Positions 44,092 through 51,968 of a stretch of 64,000 bases of DNA are shown one piece after another. The notes beneath the pieces are model-generated. The model worked only from the letters and a program-made list of their open reading frames with translations. It was not told where the DNA came from and did not search any database. How positions within the stretch are numbered: the stretch's first letter is position 1; each line of letters starts with the position of its first letter. This DNA is from Acidimicrobiales bacterium (GTDB lineage: Bacteria; Actinomycetota; Acidimicrobiia; Acidimicrobiales; Acidimicrobilacustridaceae). Both the position numbers and the translations under genes were made by a program. The stretch is taken from contig JALOLF010000002.1 in the NCBI GenBank assembly GCA_025456085.1, forward strand, positions 45,741-109,740, read 5' to 3'.

Positions 44092-44724
44092 ATGGACGCC
44101 GCGGCGCGTGCCGCCGCCGAGGCCGCCCGGGGCTTCATGCCCCCCGACGAGGGTCTCGCCCTCTACGAAGCGGCCACGGGCGTGCCCGTGGGTGGGGCGC
44201 CGATGCTCGAGATCGGCAGCTACTGCGGCAAGTCGGCGATCTACCTCGGTGCAGCGGCGCGCGAGCGCGACACGGTGCTGTTCGCGCTGGACCATCACCG
44301 GGGCTCGGAGGAGAACCAACCCGGGTGGGAGTGGCACGAGCCCGACCTCGTCGATCCCGCCGTGGGACGCATCGACACGCTGCCGACCTTCCGGCGAACC
44401 GTCCACGATGCCGGTCTGGAGCCGTGGGTCGTCGCCCTCGTGGGTGACTCGCCCACGGTGGCCCGACACTGGCGCACGCCGTTGGCCCTGCTGTTCATCG
44501 ACGGTGGGCACGGCGAGGAGCCCGCACATCGGGACTACGAGTGCTGGACGCCGTGGGTCGAGCCCGGCGGCCTGCTCGTCATCCACGACGTGTTCCCGGA
44601 CCCGGCCGACGGTGGTCGTCCCCCGTACGAGATCTACTGCCGGGCGCTCGAGTCGGGTCGCTTCGTCGAGGAGCGGGCCGTCGGCTCGCTGCGCGTCCTG
44701 CGCTGCGCCCGGCCGACCGGTTGA
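44092..44724 (+). CDS. Class I SAM-dependent methyltransferase (Methyltransf_24 type)
   Basis: A 210-aa cytosolic protein with SAM motif I MLEIGSYCGKSAIYLG, ALDHHRGSEENQPGW, and LFIDGGHGEEPAHRDYECW followed by GGLLVIHDVFPDP. The DGGH pattern is typical of methyltransferases acting on glycan or small hydroxyl substrates. ATG at 44092. Probably co-transcribed with the gtrA-like gene. Confidence 0.82.
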   Translation: MDAAARAAAEAARGFMPPDEGLALYEAATGVPVGGAPMLEIGSYCGKSAIYLGAAARERDTVLFALDHHRGSEENQPGWEWHEPDLVDPAVGRIDTLPTFRRTVHDAGLEPWVVALVGDSPTVARHWRTPLALLFIDGGHGEEPAHRDYECWTPWVEPGGLLVIHDVFPDPADGGRPPYEIYCRALESGRFVEERAVGSLRVLRCARPTG

Positions 44725-44731
44725 GGTCGGC

Positions 44732-46084
44732 TCACGAGCCGCCTCCCAGGCCGAGCGCGTCGGGCCTGCGGGCCCGCACCTGGATGTCGGCCGGGAAGTG
44801 CTGGCGGATGCTCTCCTCGAGCAGTTGGCGTTGGCGTTCGAGCGGGGGATGGCGCTCGGGTGGCGCGATCTCGAGCAGCTCCTCGATCGCGGACTCCAGC
44901 CGTCGGCTGACCTGGATCGAGTTGGCGCCGTACCAGCGGATCTCCTCGAAGGCCAGCTCCACGAAGTCGTCCCAGTCCGGGATGGGCCGGACCAGGCGGA
45001 CCTGGCCCTGCTCGTCGAGGTAGATGCCCGGCGGTTGGGGACGGTCGGCGAGCCGGTGCAGCAGGTCGGTGATGCGGTCCAGGGCCTGCACGGCCGTGGT
45101 GGGGTCGTTGATGGCGGGCGAGAGCGCCCGTTCCGCGATGTCGACGAGCTGCCGGAACCCGAAGGCCACGTCCTGGTACATGGTGCGGGTGGTGTCCAGG
45201 TCCACCCAGCGAACGAGGTGCTCCACCTTCGGTGGGGTGCCGCTGTAGCTCTCGAACAGGGCCGCGCCCTCGGACACGAACGATCCCACCGGGTGCAGCA
45301 GGCGCAGTACGCAATCGTGCTCGACGGCGAGGCGCACGAGGCCGTCGGTCTCCACGGCGGCGATGGCGCCCGCCCGGGGTGAGCGCAGGACGGTGACGGT
45401 GCCGTCGAGGTCCGGCGGCTCGAAGCCCCGGAGGCGGCGACCGGTCCGGGGGTAGTTGTCCTCGATGGCCTTGCGGGTCTCGTGGGCGACGGCCTCGATG
45501 ACCCCCACCGCCCGGATGCTGAGGCCGATGTGGTGCAGGTAGTAGACGAACGCCGCGAGGCTGGTGGCGACGAGCAGGAAGCAGATGCTCACCGCCATGG
45601 GGGCGATGTCGGGTTGGTCGTTTCGGCCTGCGATCCCGAGCTCGGCGATGATGACCAGCGCGTAGACGAACGTCGCCAGGAAGATGCCCAGCACCGACTG
45701 GGTGCGGCGGTCCCGCAGGAAGGCGCGCAGCACGCGGGGCGAGAACTGGGCGCTGGCGAGCTGCAGGGCCACGATGGTGATGGAGAACACGAGGCCCATG
45801 AAGGTGAGCATCGCCGCCGCCACCGTGGTCATCACCAGGCGCGCCGTGTCGAGGTCACCCAGGTAGCCCACGTCGTCGGCCAGGCGGTGCAGGGCCTCGA
45901 CCCGTCCCACCAGGATGGCCAGCAGCAACGCCCCCAGGCCGAACACGCTGGGGATGAACCAGAAGGCGTTGCGGAGCCGGTCGCGGATGCGCTGGAGGCG
46001 CAGGTCGCGTTGCTCGAAGGGGTTCCCCTGACCGTCGGGCACGGCGAGATCGTAGGTGGTGCCGGTCGAGGGGTCGGGGCTCAC
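44732..46084 (-). CDS. DUF2254 membrane protein
   Basis: A 450-aa predicted integral membrane protein. Four helices lie in the N-terminal half (about 35-58, 85-110, 128-150, 163-185), then a long cytoplasmic region with SPAINDPTTAVQALDRITDLL, the DUF2254 hallmark, and ENYPRTGRRL. Function is not established for this family. The GTG at 46084 overlaps the SET-domain gene stop by four bases, making it the last gene of a five-gene minus-strand operon. Confidence 0.87.
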   Translation of the reverse strand: MSPDPSTGTTYDLAVPDGQGNPFEQRDLRLQRIRDRLRNAFWFIPSVFGLGALLLAILVGRVEALHRLADDVGYLGDLDTARLVMTTVAAAMLTFMGLVFSITIVALQLASAQFSPRVLRAFLRDRRTQSVLGIFLATFVYALVIIAELGIAGRNDQPDIAPMAVSICFLLVATSLAAFVYYLHHIGLSIRAVGVIEAVAHETRKAIEDNYPRTGRRLRGFEPPDLDGTVTVLRSPRAGAIAAVETDGLVRLAVEHDCVLRLLHPVGSFVSEGAALFESYSGTPPKVEHLVRWVDLDTTRTMYQDVAFGFRQLVDIAERALSPAINDPTTAVQALDRITDLLHRLADRPQPPGIYLDEQGQVRLVRPIPDWDDFVELAFEEIRWYGANSIQVSRRLESAIEELLEIAPPERHPPLERQRQLLEESIRQHFPADIQVRARRPDALGLGGGS

Positions 46085-46524
46085 TCGAACCAGACGGGGT
46101 CCTGGCAGTCGGGATCGCCGTTGTAGTTGACGAGGACCTCCGCACCGGAGGCGATCGGGTGCAGCGCCACCAGGCGCAGCCGCCGGTGCTCGTACAGGAG
46201 CTCGTAGCGGGCGTTGGGCGAGCGGGAGTGGTTCAGGAGGCTGGCGTTGCCCAGGGCGATGGCGACCTCGCCGTGCTCTCCCCAGTCGTAGACGTGCCCG
46301 TGCAGCATCGTTTCTGCGACGCGGTCCCCGTCCTCGGGCGACAGGACCATCATCGGGCACTCCTCGAGCACTTCGCCGGCCTGCACGGCCCGGGTCACGA
46401 ACACCCCGACGCCGTGGATCGGCGACTCCCGGGCGAGCAGCAGTGGGGGGACCGTCGCGCCGGGGGGACGGCGTCGGGGTCCGGGTGCAGCGGGTTCGGG
46501 CTCAGTCGAGTGTGGGCTCGACAT
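46081..46524 (-). CDS. SET-domain protein (putative lysine methyltransferase)
   Basis: A 147-aa protein in which nearly the whole length is a SET domain. PLLLARESPIHGVGVFVTRAVQAGEVLEECP is the N-terminal SET segment, NHSRSPN (98-104) is the NHSxxPN SAM-binding knot, and EVLVNYNG (129-136) provides the catalytic Tyr motif. Post-SET cysteines are lacking; C140 is alone. SET proteins in bacteria methylate lysines in proteins, but no target is known here. It overlaps the upstream alpha/alpha-barrel gene by 23 bp and the downstream gene by 4 bp. Confidence 0.85.
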   Translation of the reverse strand: MSSPHSTEPEPAAPGPRRRPPGATVPPLLLARESPIHGVGVFVTRAVQAGEVLEECPMMVLSPEDGDRVAETMLHGHVYDWGEHGEVAIALGNASLLNHSRSPNARYELLYEHRRLRLVALHPIASGAEVLVNYNGDPDCQDPVWFE

Positions 46525-47587
46525 CGCCGAGGTCGGAGCCGGTGCGGATCAGCGCGGGCAGGGCGTCGTGGTCCGTGAACAGGTGCGCCGCCGGCGAGGC
46601 GCCGGCCAGCGCGTCGGCGGCCAGCACGATCGAGGCCGCGGTGTAGGTCGAGCGCTCCCCGCCGGGGAAGTTGACCATCTCCGGGAAGACCACACCGGTC
46701 CAGTACTGGCCGTCGTGGTGGCGTAGCTCCTGGGCCCACTCGAACAAGGTGCGTGCCGTGGCGCGCTCGCCCAGGCCCAGATAGGCCAACGCGCACTCGC
46801 ACGTCTCGGCCGCCGTGATCCAGGGCCGGTCCGACACGCAGCGGATCCCCATCCCCTCCACGAGGAACGTCGAGCGTCGCTCCTCCAGCCGGGCCAGGCC
46901 GGCCTCGCCCCGCAGCACGCCGGTGAGCACCGGGTAGTACCAGTCCATGGCCCAGCGGTGCTTGGGGGCGAAGGCCTCGATCTCGCCGGCGCAGTGCGCC
47001 TCGATCGTGGCCGACAAGCGGGCGGCGGACAGCTCCCAGTCGGGGCGCTCGTGGCCCAGCAGCTCGGCGACGGCGATGGCGCAGCGCAGGCTGTGGCAGA
47101 TGCTGGACGACCCGGTGAGCAGCGCGAACGACCACGGGGTGCCGTCGGCGTGGCGGGCCCAGATGATCTCGCCGCGCGGCGTCTGCAGGTCGAGCACGAA
47201 GTCGATGGCCTTCTCGACCACTGGCCACAGGGCCTCGACGAAGCCGCGGTCGCCGAAGACCAGCCAGTGGTGCCACACACCGGCGGCGACGTAGGCGATG
47301 GTGTTGGCGTCGAGCTTGTCCTGCTCGACGCGGTCCTCCAGGTAGTACTGGTGCCACGACCCGTCGTCGCGCTGGCGGGCGATCAACCAGTCGTAGGCGC
47401 GGTCCGTCTCGGCCCGTCGGCCGCCGATGGCGAGGGCCATGGCCGCCTCGACGTGGTTCCAGGCGTCGGCGTGGCCGCCGGGGAACCAGGGGATCATGCC
47501 CGACGGGAGCTGCCAGGCGGCGATGGCGTCGATCGTCTCGGTCACCTCGGAGGCGGAGATGAGCCCGGGGACCTCAGGCACCGACAT
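46502..47587 (-). CDS. Alpha/alpha-barrel protein annotated as prenyltransferase-like
   Basis: A 361-aa soluble protein with repeated helical hairpins of the terpenoid-cyclase/prenyltransferase (alpha/alpha)6 type. LPSGMIPWFPGGHADAWNHVEAAMAL, DRAYDWLIARQRDDGSWHQYYLED and GQYWTGVVFPEMVNFPGGERSTYTAA are the strongest patterns. QRDDGSW recalls the QW motif. Homologous genes sit beside GT4 and methyltransferase genes in other actinobacteria, as here, so a glycan or glycolipid role is more likely than prenyl transfer. Overlaps the methyltransferase stop by 14 bp. Confidence 0.75.
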   Translation of the reverse strand: MSVPEVPGLISASEVTETIDAIAAWQLPSGMIPWFPGGHADAWNHVEAAMALAIGGRRAETDRAYDWLIARQRDDGSWHQYYLEDRVEQDKLDANTIAYVAAGVWHHWLVFGDRGFVEALWPVVEKAIDFVLDLQTPRGEIIWARHADGTPWSFALLTGSSSICHSLRCAIAVAELLGHERPDWELSAARLSATIEAHCAGEIEAFAPKHRWAMDWYYPVLTGVLRGEAGLARLEERRSTFLVEGMGIRCVSDRPWITAAETCECALAYLGLGERATARTLFEWAQELRHHDGQYWTGVVFPEMVNFPGGERSTYTAASIVLAADALAGASPAAHLFTDHDALPALIRTGSDLGDVEPTLD

Positions 47588-48335
47588 GCGCGGCCTCCCT
47601 GGTGGGGATGCGTGCGTGGAGCGGCTTCGTGGCGTACACCACGAGGCTCTTGCCCAGCACGGGGTTCAGCATCGACTCCGTCGTGCGCAGCACGAGCGGG
47701 TGCTTCTCGATGTCCCACACGAGCAGCTTGTGGTACCAGCGCACGAGCGGGAAGTCGTCGTTGCGGGGCCCGACGGTGCAGCGGAGCCACCAGTACGGGG
47801 TGTGCAGCGCGTGCGCGTGGTGGGAGCCGCCGGGGCGCAGGCCGGCGGCGCGCAGCTTCCCCCGCAGCTCCACCTCGGTGTAGATGCGCACGTGGCCGCC
47901 CACGGACTTCGGGGCGTAGTACTCGTCCGACAGCGCCCAGCAGACCCGCTCGGGGAACCACGCCGGGATGGTGACCGCCAGCGACCCGCCGGGCTTGAGC
48001 ACCCGGTACAGCTCGTCGAGCGCGGCCTCGTCGTCGGGGATGTGCTCCATGACCTCCGACGCGATGATGCGGTCCACGGACTCGTCGGGGAACGGCAGCC
48101 GCGTGGCGTCCCCGCACACGGCGTCACCCTCGGCGGTGGGGGCCACCTCACCGGCCCGGCGCATCTCGTCGAGCAGGGCCTTCACGTCCTTCAGCTCGGG
48201 CTGGGACATGTCGCAGGCCACGACGCGCGCCCCGCGCCGGAACGCCTCGTAGGCGTGGCGTCCGTACCCGCAACCCAGGTCGAGGAGCAGGTCGCCGGCG
48301 CGCAGGCCGAGGCGGTCGTAGTCGACGGTCAGCAC
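47574..48335 (-). CDS. Class I SAM-dependent methyltransferase
   Basis: A 253-aa enzyme. SAM motif I is LLLDLGCGYGRHAYEA, then VVACDMSQPELKDV, GDATRLPFPDESVDRIIASEVMEHIPDD and YRVLKPGGSLAVTIPAWFPE. The C-terminal WWLRCTVGP and VWDIEKHPLVLRTTESMLNPVLGKSLVVYA are conserved in the homologues that accompany GT4 genes. The GTG at 48335 lies four bases past the GT4 stop. The probable substrate is a sugar or lipid-linked sugar. Confidence 0.83.
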   Translation of the reverse strand: MLTVDYDRLGLRAGDLLLDLGCGYGRHAYEAFRRGARVVACDMSQPELKDVKALLDEMRRAGEVAPTAEGDAVCGDATRLPFPDESVDRIIASEVMEHIPDDEAALDELYRVLKPGGSLAVTIPAWFPERVCWALSDEYYAPKSVGGHVRIYTEVELRGKLRAAGLRPGGSHHAHALHTPYWWLRCTVGPRNDDFPLVRWYHKLLVWDIEKHPLVLRTTESMLNPVLGKSLVVYATKPLHARIPTREAAHVGA

Positions 48336-48339
48336 GGGC

Positions 48340-49674
48340 TCAGGCCTCCCGCCGGGCTCGCACGTCGCGACGGAACCGGGGGGCCATGCCGGCGCCGCCG
48401 GGACGGTGGGCCTGCACGGCGGCGGTCTCGGCCAACAGGGCGCGGTACTGCTCGACGGTCCCCACGGCGGTGTGGCGCCAGGTCCAGCGCTCCAGCACCC
48501 GCTCCCGGCCCCGGGCCCCGATGCGGGCCCGCAGCTCGGGGTCGTCGAGGGCGGTGGCGATCCGTGCCGCCAGGGCGTCGCTGTCGCCCGGCGGCACGAG
48601 CAGCGCCGTGTCGTTGTCGGCACCCACCACCTCGGGCAGGGCGCCGCCCGTGGTGGCGACCAGCGGCACGCCGCAGGACATGGCCTCGATGGCCGGCAGC
48701 GAGAACCCCTCGTAGAGGGAGGGCACCACCGCCACCTCGGCTTCGGAGTACAGCTCGATGATGCGCTCCTCGGGCACGCCGGTGATGAAGGTGACGGCGT
48801 CGCGCAGGCCCAACTCGTCGATGGTGCGCGCCGAGGTCCCGCCTTCCTTGAGGCGCCCGATCACCACGAGCTCCACGTCCCGCTCGGTGCGCAGCTTGGC
48901 CAGGGCCTCCAGCAGGAAGCGCAGGCCCTTCATCGCCACATCGGCGCTGGCGGTCGTGATGAGGCGCCCCGGCACCCGCTTCACGTCGGGCAGGGGGCGG
49001 AACAGGTCCTGGTCGACGCCCACCGGCACCACGTGCAGCCGATCGAGGGGGACCTTGTGGTCCCGGTGGATGTCCTCCATGGAGTTCTTCGACACGGTGA
49101 GGACGCGGGGCATGCGGGAGGCCACCCGGGTCTGCATCTTGGTGAAGGCGTACCAGCGGGCCTTGGAGATGCGCCCCCAGGTCGTCTCGGCGTGCTCCAT
49201 CTCCAGCCGCCGGTCGACCGTGATGGGGTGGTGGATCGTGGCCAGCACCGGCAGGCCCATGCGCTGCATGGCCAGCAGGCCGTACCCGAGGCACTGGTTG
49301 TCCTGCACCAGGTCGAAGTCGTTGACCCGGGGCCGCAGGTACTGGGCGGCCCGCACGCTGAAGGCGAGGGGCTCGGGGAAGTTGCCCAGGGAGAACGAGG
49401 TGACCTCGACCCAGTCCGCCAGGCTCTTGAGCTCCCAGATGCCGGGCATCCGCATGGGGAAGTAGTCGTTGTAGATGTCGAGGCTCGCCAGCTCGTGCAG
49501 CGGGACCCGCTCGTCGACGATGGGGTAGGGCTGACCGCTGAGGACCTCGACGTGATGGCCCAGGTCGACCAGAGCCCTGGTGAGGTGGCGCGTGTAGACG
49601 CCCTGACCGCCCACGTGGGGCTTCCCCCGGTAGCTCATGTAGGCGATGCTCAGCGGCTGGTCGTCGTGTGTCAT
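48340..49674 (-). CDS. Family 4 glycosyltransferase
   Basis: A 444-aa GT-B enzyme. The N-terminal half includes SYRGKPHVGGQGVYTRHLTRAL (nucleotide-sugar glycine loop), LATIHHPITVDRR, and VLTVSKNSMEDI; the C-terminal half has VPVGVDQDLFRPLP, DVAMKGLRFLLEAL and the EX7E-type donor motif VVPSLYEGFSLPAIEAMSCGVPLVAT. First gene of the operon, preceded by GAGGGAG, suggesting it builds the glycan that the following genes modify. Confidence 0.88.
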   Translation of the reverse strand: MTHDDQPLSIAYMSYRGKPHVGGQGVYTRHLTRALVDLGHHVEVLSGQPYPIVDERVPLHELASLDIYNDYFPMRMPGIWELKSLADWVEVTSFSLGNFPEPLAFSVRAAQYLRPRVNDFDLVQDNQCLGYGLLAMQRMGLPVLATIHHPITVDRRLEMEHAETTWGRISKARWYAFTKMQTRVASRMPRVLTVSKNSMEDIHRDHKVPLDRLHVVPVGVDQDLFRPLPDVKRVPGRLITTASADVAMKGLRFLLEALAKLRTERDVELVVIGRLKEGGTSARTIDELGLRDAVTFITGVPEERIIELYSEAEVAVVPSLYEGFSLPAIEAMSCGVPLVATTGGALPEVVGADNDTALLVPPGDSDALAARIATALDDPELRARIGARGRERVLERWTWRHTAVGTVEQYRALLAETAAVQAHRPGGAGMAPRFRRDVRARREA

Positions 49675-49805
49675 GGGTCTCCCTCGCACGGCGGCGTGAC
49701 CGACCATGCTGCTGACGAACGGCAAAGTCTCGTGTTCTCTGGACCGGTCGGTCAAGCGGCGGCCCCGGGCCGACCGGTTCGGTGCGACCGGTAGAGTCGG
49801 TCTCC

Positions 49806-49827
49806 GCTTGCTGTGGAAAGCGCAAGC
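49806..49827. repeat. Inverted repeat GCTTGC-N10-GCAAGC upstream of the SDR gene
   Basis: Perfect 6-bp arms with a 10-bp spacer, 50 bp before the SDR start. The arms equal the outer arms of the perfect palindrome at 63067. The sequence GACCGGT also repeats three times at 49742, 49772 and 49786 in the same divergent intergenic region. Confidence 0.5.
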
Positions 49828-49877
49828 ATAAGCGTGGTTCGCAGTCGTGCGTACCCGCTCGGAGAGGTGGCGACAGG

Positions 49878-50663
49878 ATGGCGAAACGTTGGGACCGGGC
49901 CCTGGTCACGGGGGCGTCGAGCGGCATCGGCGAGGCCATCGCGCGGCGTCTGGCGGGGGAGGGCACCGATCTGGTGCTCGTCGCCCGGTCGGAGGATCGG
50001 CTGGTGGCGCTGGCCGGCGAGCTATCCACCGCCCACGGGGTGTCCGTGGAGGTGCTCGCCGCCGACCTCGCCGACATGGGCCAGCTGGCGGAGATCGAGC
50101 AGCGGGTGGCCGAGCGCGAGGCCGCCGTCGACCTGCTGGTCAACAACGCGGGCTTCGGGATCAGCGGCGACTTCGCCGGTCACCTCGTCGAGGACGTGGA
50201 GGGCGAGATCCTCGTCAACGTCCTGGCGCTGGCCCGCCTCTGCCACGCCGCGCTGGGCCGCATGGTCGACGAGGGGCGGGGGGCCATCCTCAACGTGTCG
50301 TCCACGGCCAGCTTCCAGCCCATGCCTGGCAGCGCCGGCTACGCCTCCACCAAGGCCTACGTGACGAGCCTGTCGCAGGCCCTGCACGAGGAGGTCCTGG
50401 GCGCAGGCGTCGCCGTCACGGCGCTGTGCCCCGGTCTGACCCGCACCGAGTTCCAACAGCGCGGCGGTTTCGTGATCGAGGTGCCGGGCCTGCTGTGGCA
50501 GCGCGCCGACGACGTGGCGCGCGCCGGCCTCGACGGGGTCGCCGCCAACCACGCCGTGGTCATCCCCGGTGTGCACAACGCGGCGACGGCCCACGTCGTG
50601 CGCCTGCTCCCGCTGGGGGTGGCGCGACGGGTGGCGGCCGTGGTCGGTCGGCGCCTGGGCTGA
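49878..50663 (+). CDS. Short-chain dehydrogenase/reductase
   Basis: A 261-aa classical SDR. Cofactor motif TGASSGIGEAIARRLA, DLLVNNAGFGISGDF, LNVSSTASFQPMPG with the catalytic Ser, and YASTKAYV with the catalytic Tyr and Lys are intact. The C-terminal PLGVARRVAAVVGRRLG tail is basic. ATG at 49878 follows GGAGAGGTGG. The family reduces carbonyls or oxidises alcohols; the substrate is not inferable. Confidence 0.87.
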   Translation: MAKRWDRALVTGASSGIGEAIARRLAGEGTDLVLVARSEDRLVALAGELSTAHGVSVEVLAADLADMGQLAEIEQRVAEREAAVDLLVNNAGFGISGDFAGHLVEDVEGEILVNVLALARLCHAALGRMVDEGRGAILNVSSTASFQPMPGSAGYASTKAYVTSLSQALHEEVLGAGVAVTALCPGLTRTEFQQRGGFVIEVPGLLWQRADDVARAGLDGVAANHAVVIPGVHNAATAHVVRLLPLGVARRVAAVVGRRLG

Positions 50664-50682
50664 CGCGCCCGGCGAGGAGCTC

Positions 50683-51756
50683 TCACAGGTAGTAGCCCAG
50701 GACGTCGACGACGACGTCGGTGGTCTCGCTGGCATACAGCGCGCACCAGCTCACTGGGTCGACGCCGGTCACCGTGGTGACCGCCACGCTCTGGTCGGGT
50801 CCCGACCAGTTCAGGTTCGAGGTGCCCGGCCAGGCGACGCCGTTGCGGTAGATCGCCAGGAACCCGCCGCCACCACCGGTGGTGTTGGTCGCCACGACGC
50901 TCACCAGGACGCCGACGGCCTTGGTGGGCACACCCGAGCCGTTGGCCTTCAGGTCGATCTCGCGGGCCCACCCCGGCACCAGGGGGGCCTTCGTCCCCAC
51001 GCCCACCGGCTCGAAGCCCGGTCGGGAGTCGTAGACCCGCTTGGGTACGGCGAGCAGGTGGAAGGCACCGGCCGAGGTGGGTCCGGCCAGCTTGCGCCAC
51101 ACGCCGGGCGTCCCGCCCGAGGTGCAGAGCCAGACATCGCCGTTGCCGTCCCGCACGATGCTGCCCCCTTCGCGGCTGACCGCGCTCGACGGGGGCGGCG
51201 TGGGGCTGCCCCGCAGCAGCAGCTGGGTGCGCTGCGACTCGGCGACGACGCCCACACCCGTGCCGGTGATGGCCTCGACGGCGATCCCCGACACCGATCG
51301 GCCGAAGACCCCCTCGCCGTTGGCCGACGACTCGCCGTACACACCGGTACCCGAGCTGCACAGCCCGAAGACCGCCTCACCGGTGGTGGCCGTGGCGGCG
51401 AGCCCGCGCCCCGATGCCGTCGTCGCCACGATGGCGGCCTGGGTGTTCGGGTCCGCCGTGCAGTTGATGGCGGGGCTGCCGCTGAAGTTCGCGGTGATCG
51501 CGCCGGCCGGGGACGCCTGGCCCAGGGCCAGCGCCGCCCCGCCCACCACCGCGCCGGCGGCGGCGGTGGCTGCGCCGGAGAGCAGGTGGCGCCGGTCCGT
51601 GGTGCGTCCACCGGCGACGAGCGACGCCGGCTCGGCGCGGCGGGCGGTGCCGGGTCCGGGGCCACCGTCGAGTCGGTCGAGCCGCTCCCGCAGCTCCTCG
51701 ATGACCGCTTCCTGCTGCGTCAGCCGCTCCCGCAGGTTCGCCGTCTCGTCGTGCAT
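50683..51756 (-). CDS. Tat-type surface protein with N-terminal coiled coil
   Basis: A 357-aa protein. Residues 1-30 form a coiled coil (LRERLTQQEAVIEELRERL); a twin-arginine signal-like DRRHLLSGAATAAAGAVVGGAALALG follows at about 54-80, so export would be by Tat and the N-terminus may remain cytosolic. The outer part has Gly/Thr-rich repeats (GRGLAATATTGEAVFG, GTGVYGESSANGEGVFG) resembling trimeric surface-fibre modules, and a beta-domain ending TTDVVVDVLGYYL. An excellent ribosome-binding site, GGAGGTGA, precedes the ATG. Function unknown. Confidence 0.7.
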   Translation of the reverse strand: MHDETANLRERLTQQEAVIEELRERLDRLDGGPGPGTARRAEPASLVAGGRTTDRRHLLSGAATAAAGAVVGGAALALGQASPAGAITANFSGSPAINCTADPNTQAAIVATTASGRGLAATATTGEAVFGLCSSGTGVYGESSANGEGVFGRSVSGIAVEAITGTGVGVVAESQRTQLLLRGSPTPPPSSAVSREGGSIVRDGNGDVWLCTSGGTPGVWRKLAGPTSAGAFHLLAVPKRVYDSRPGFEPVGVGTKAPLVPGWAREIDLKANGSGVPTKAVGVLVSVVATNTTGGGGGFLAIYRNGVAWPGTSNLNWSGPDQSVAVTTVTGVDPVSWCALYASETTDVVVDVLGYYL

Positions 51757-51930
51757 GGCGGGTCACCTCCCACGAGGGTGGTGGAGGGGGCACCCTCGGT
51801 TGCAGGGTGCGCGCCGTCGGCTCGCCGGCGACAGAGCCGGAGGTCACGCGGACCGACACCCGTCGTCGCAGCGGGTGGGCGGTGTGACGGCGAACACGTG
51901 GACAGCAGCCTGGGGATGTGGTCTAACAGC

Positions 51931-51955
51931 AGTAACTTACTGTCGATAAGTTACT
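51931..51955. promoter_or_regulatory. Palindromic operator upstream of the MMPL-TetR operon
   Basis: AGTAACTTA and TAAGTTACT are perfect 9-bp arms around CTGTCGA. The palindrome ends 13 bp before the MMPL ATG and covers the expected promoter region, which is AT-rich against this genome. It is the likely site for the TetR-family repressor encoded as the second gene. Confidence 0.8.
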
Positions 51956-51968
51956 GGAGGTAGAAGAG

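Noticed and set aside
46502..47587. True prenyltransferase or squalene cyclase
   Set aside because: Only the alpha/alpha-barrel pattern matches; catalytic Asp-rich motifs of those enzymes are not seen.
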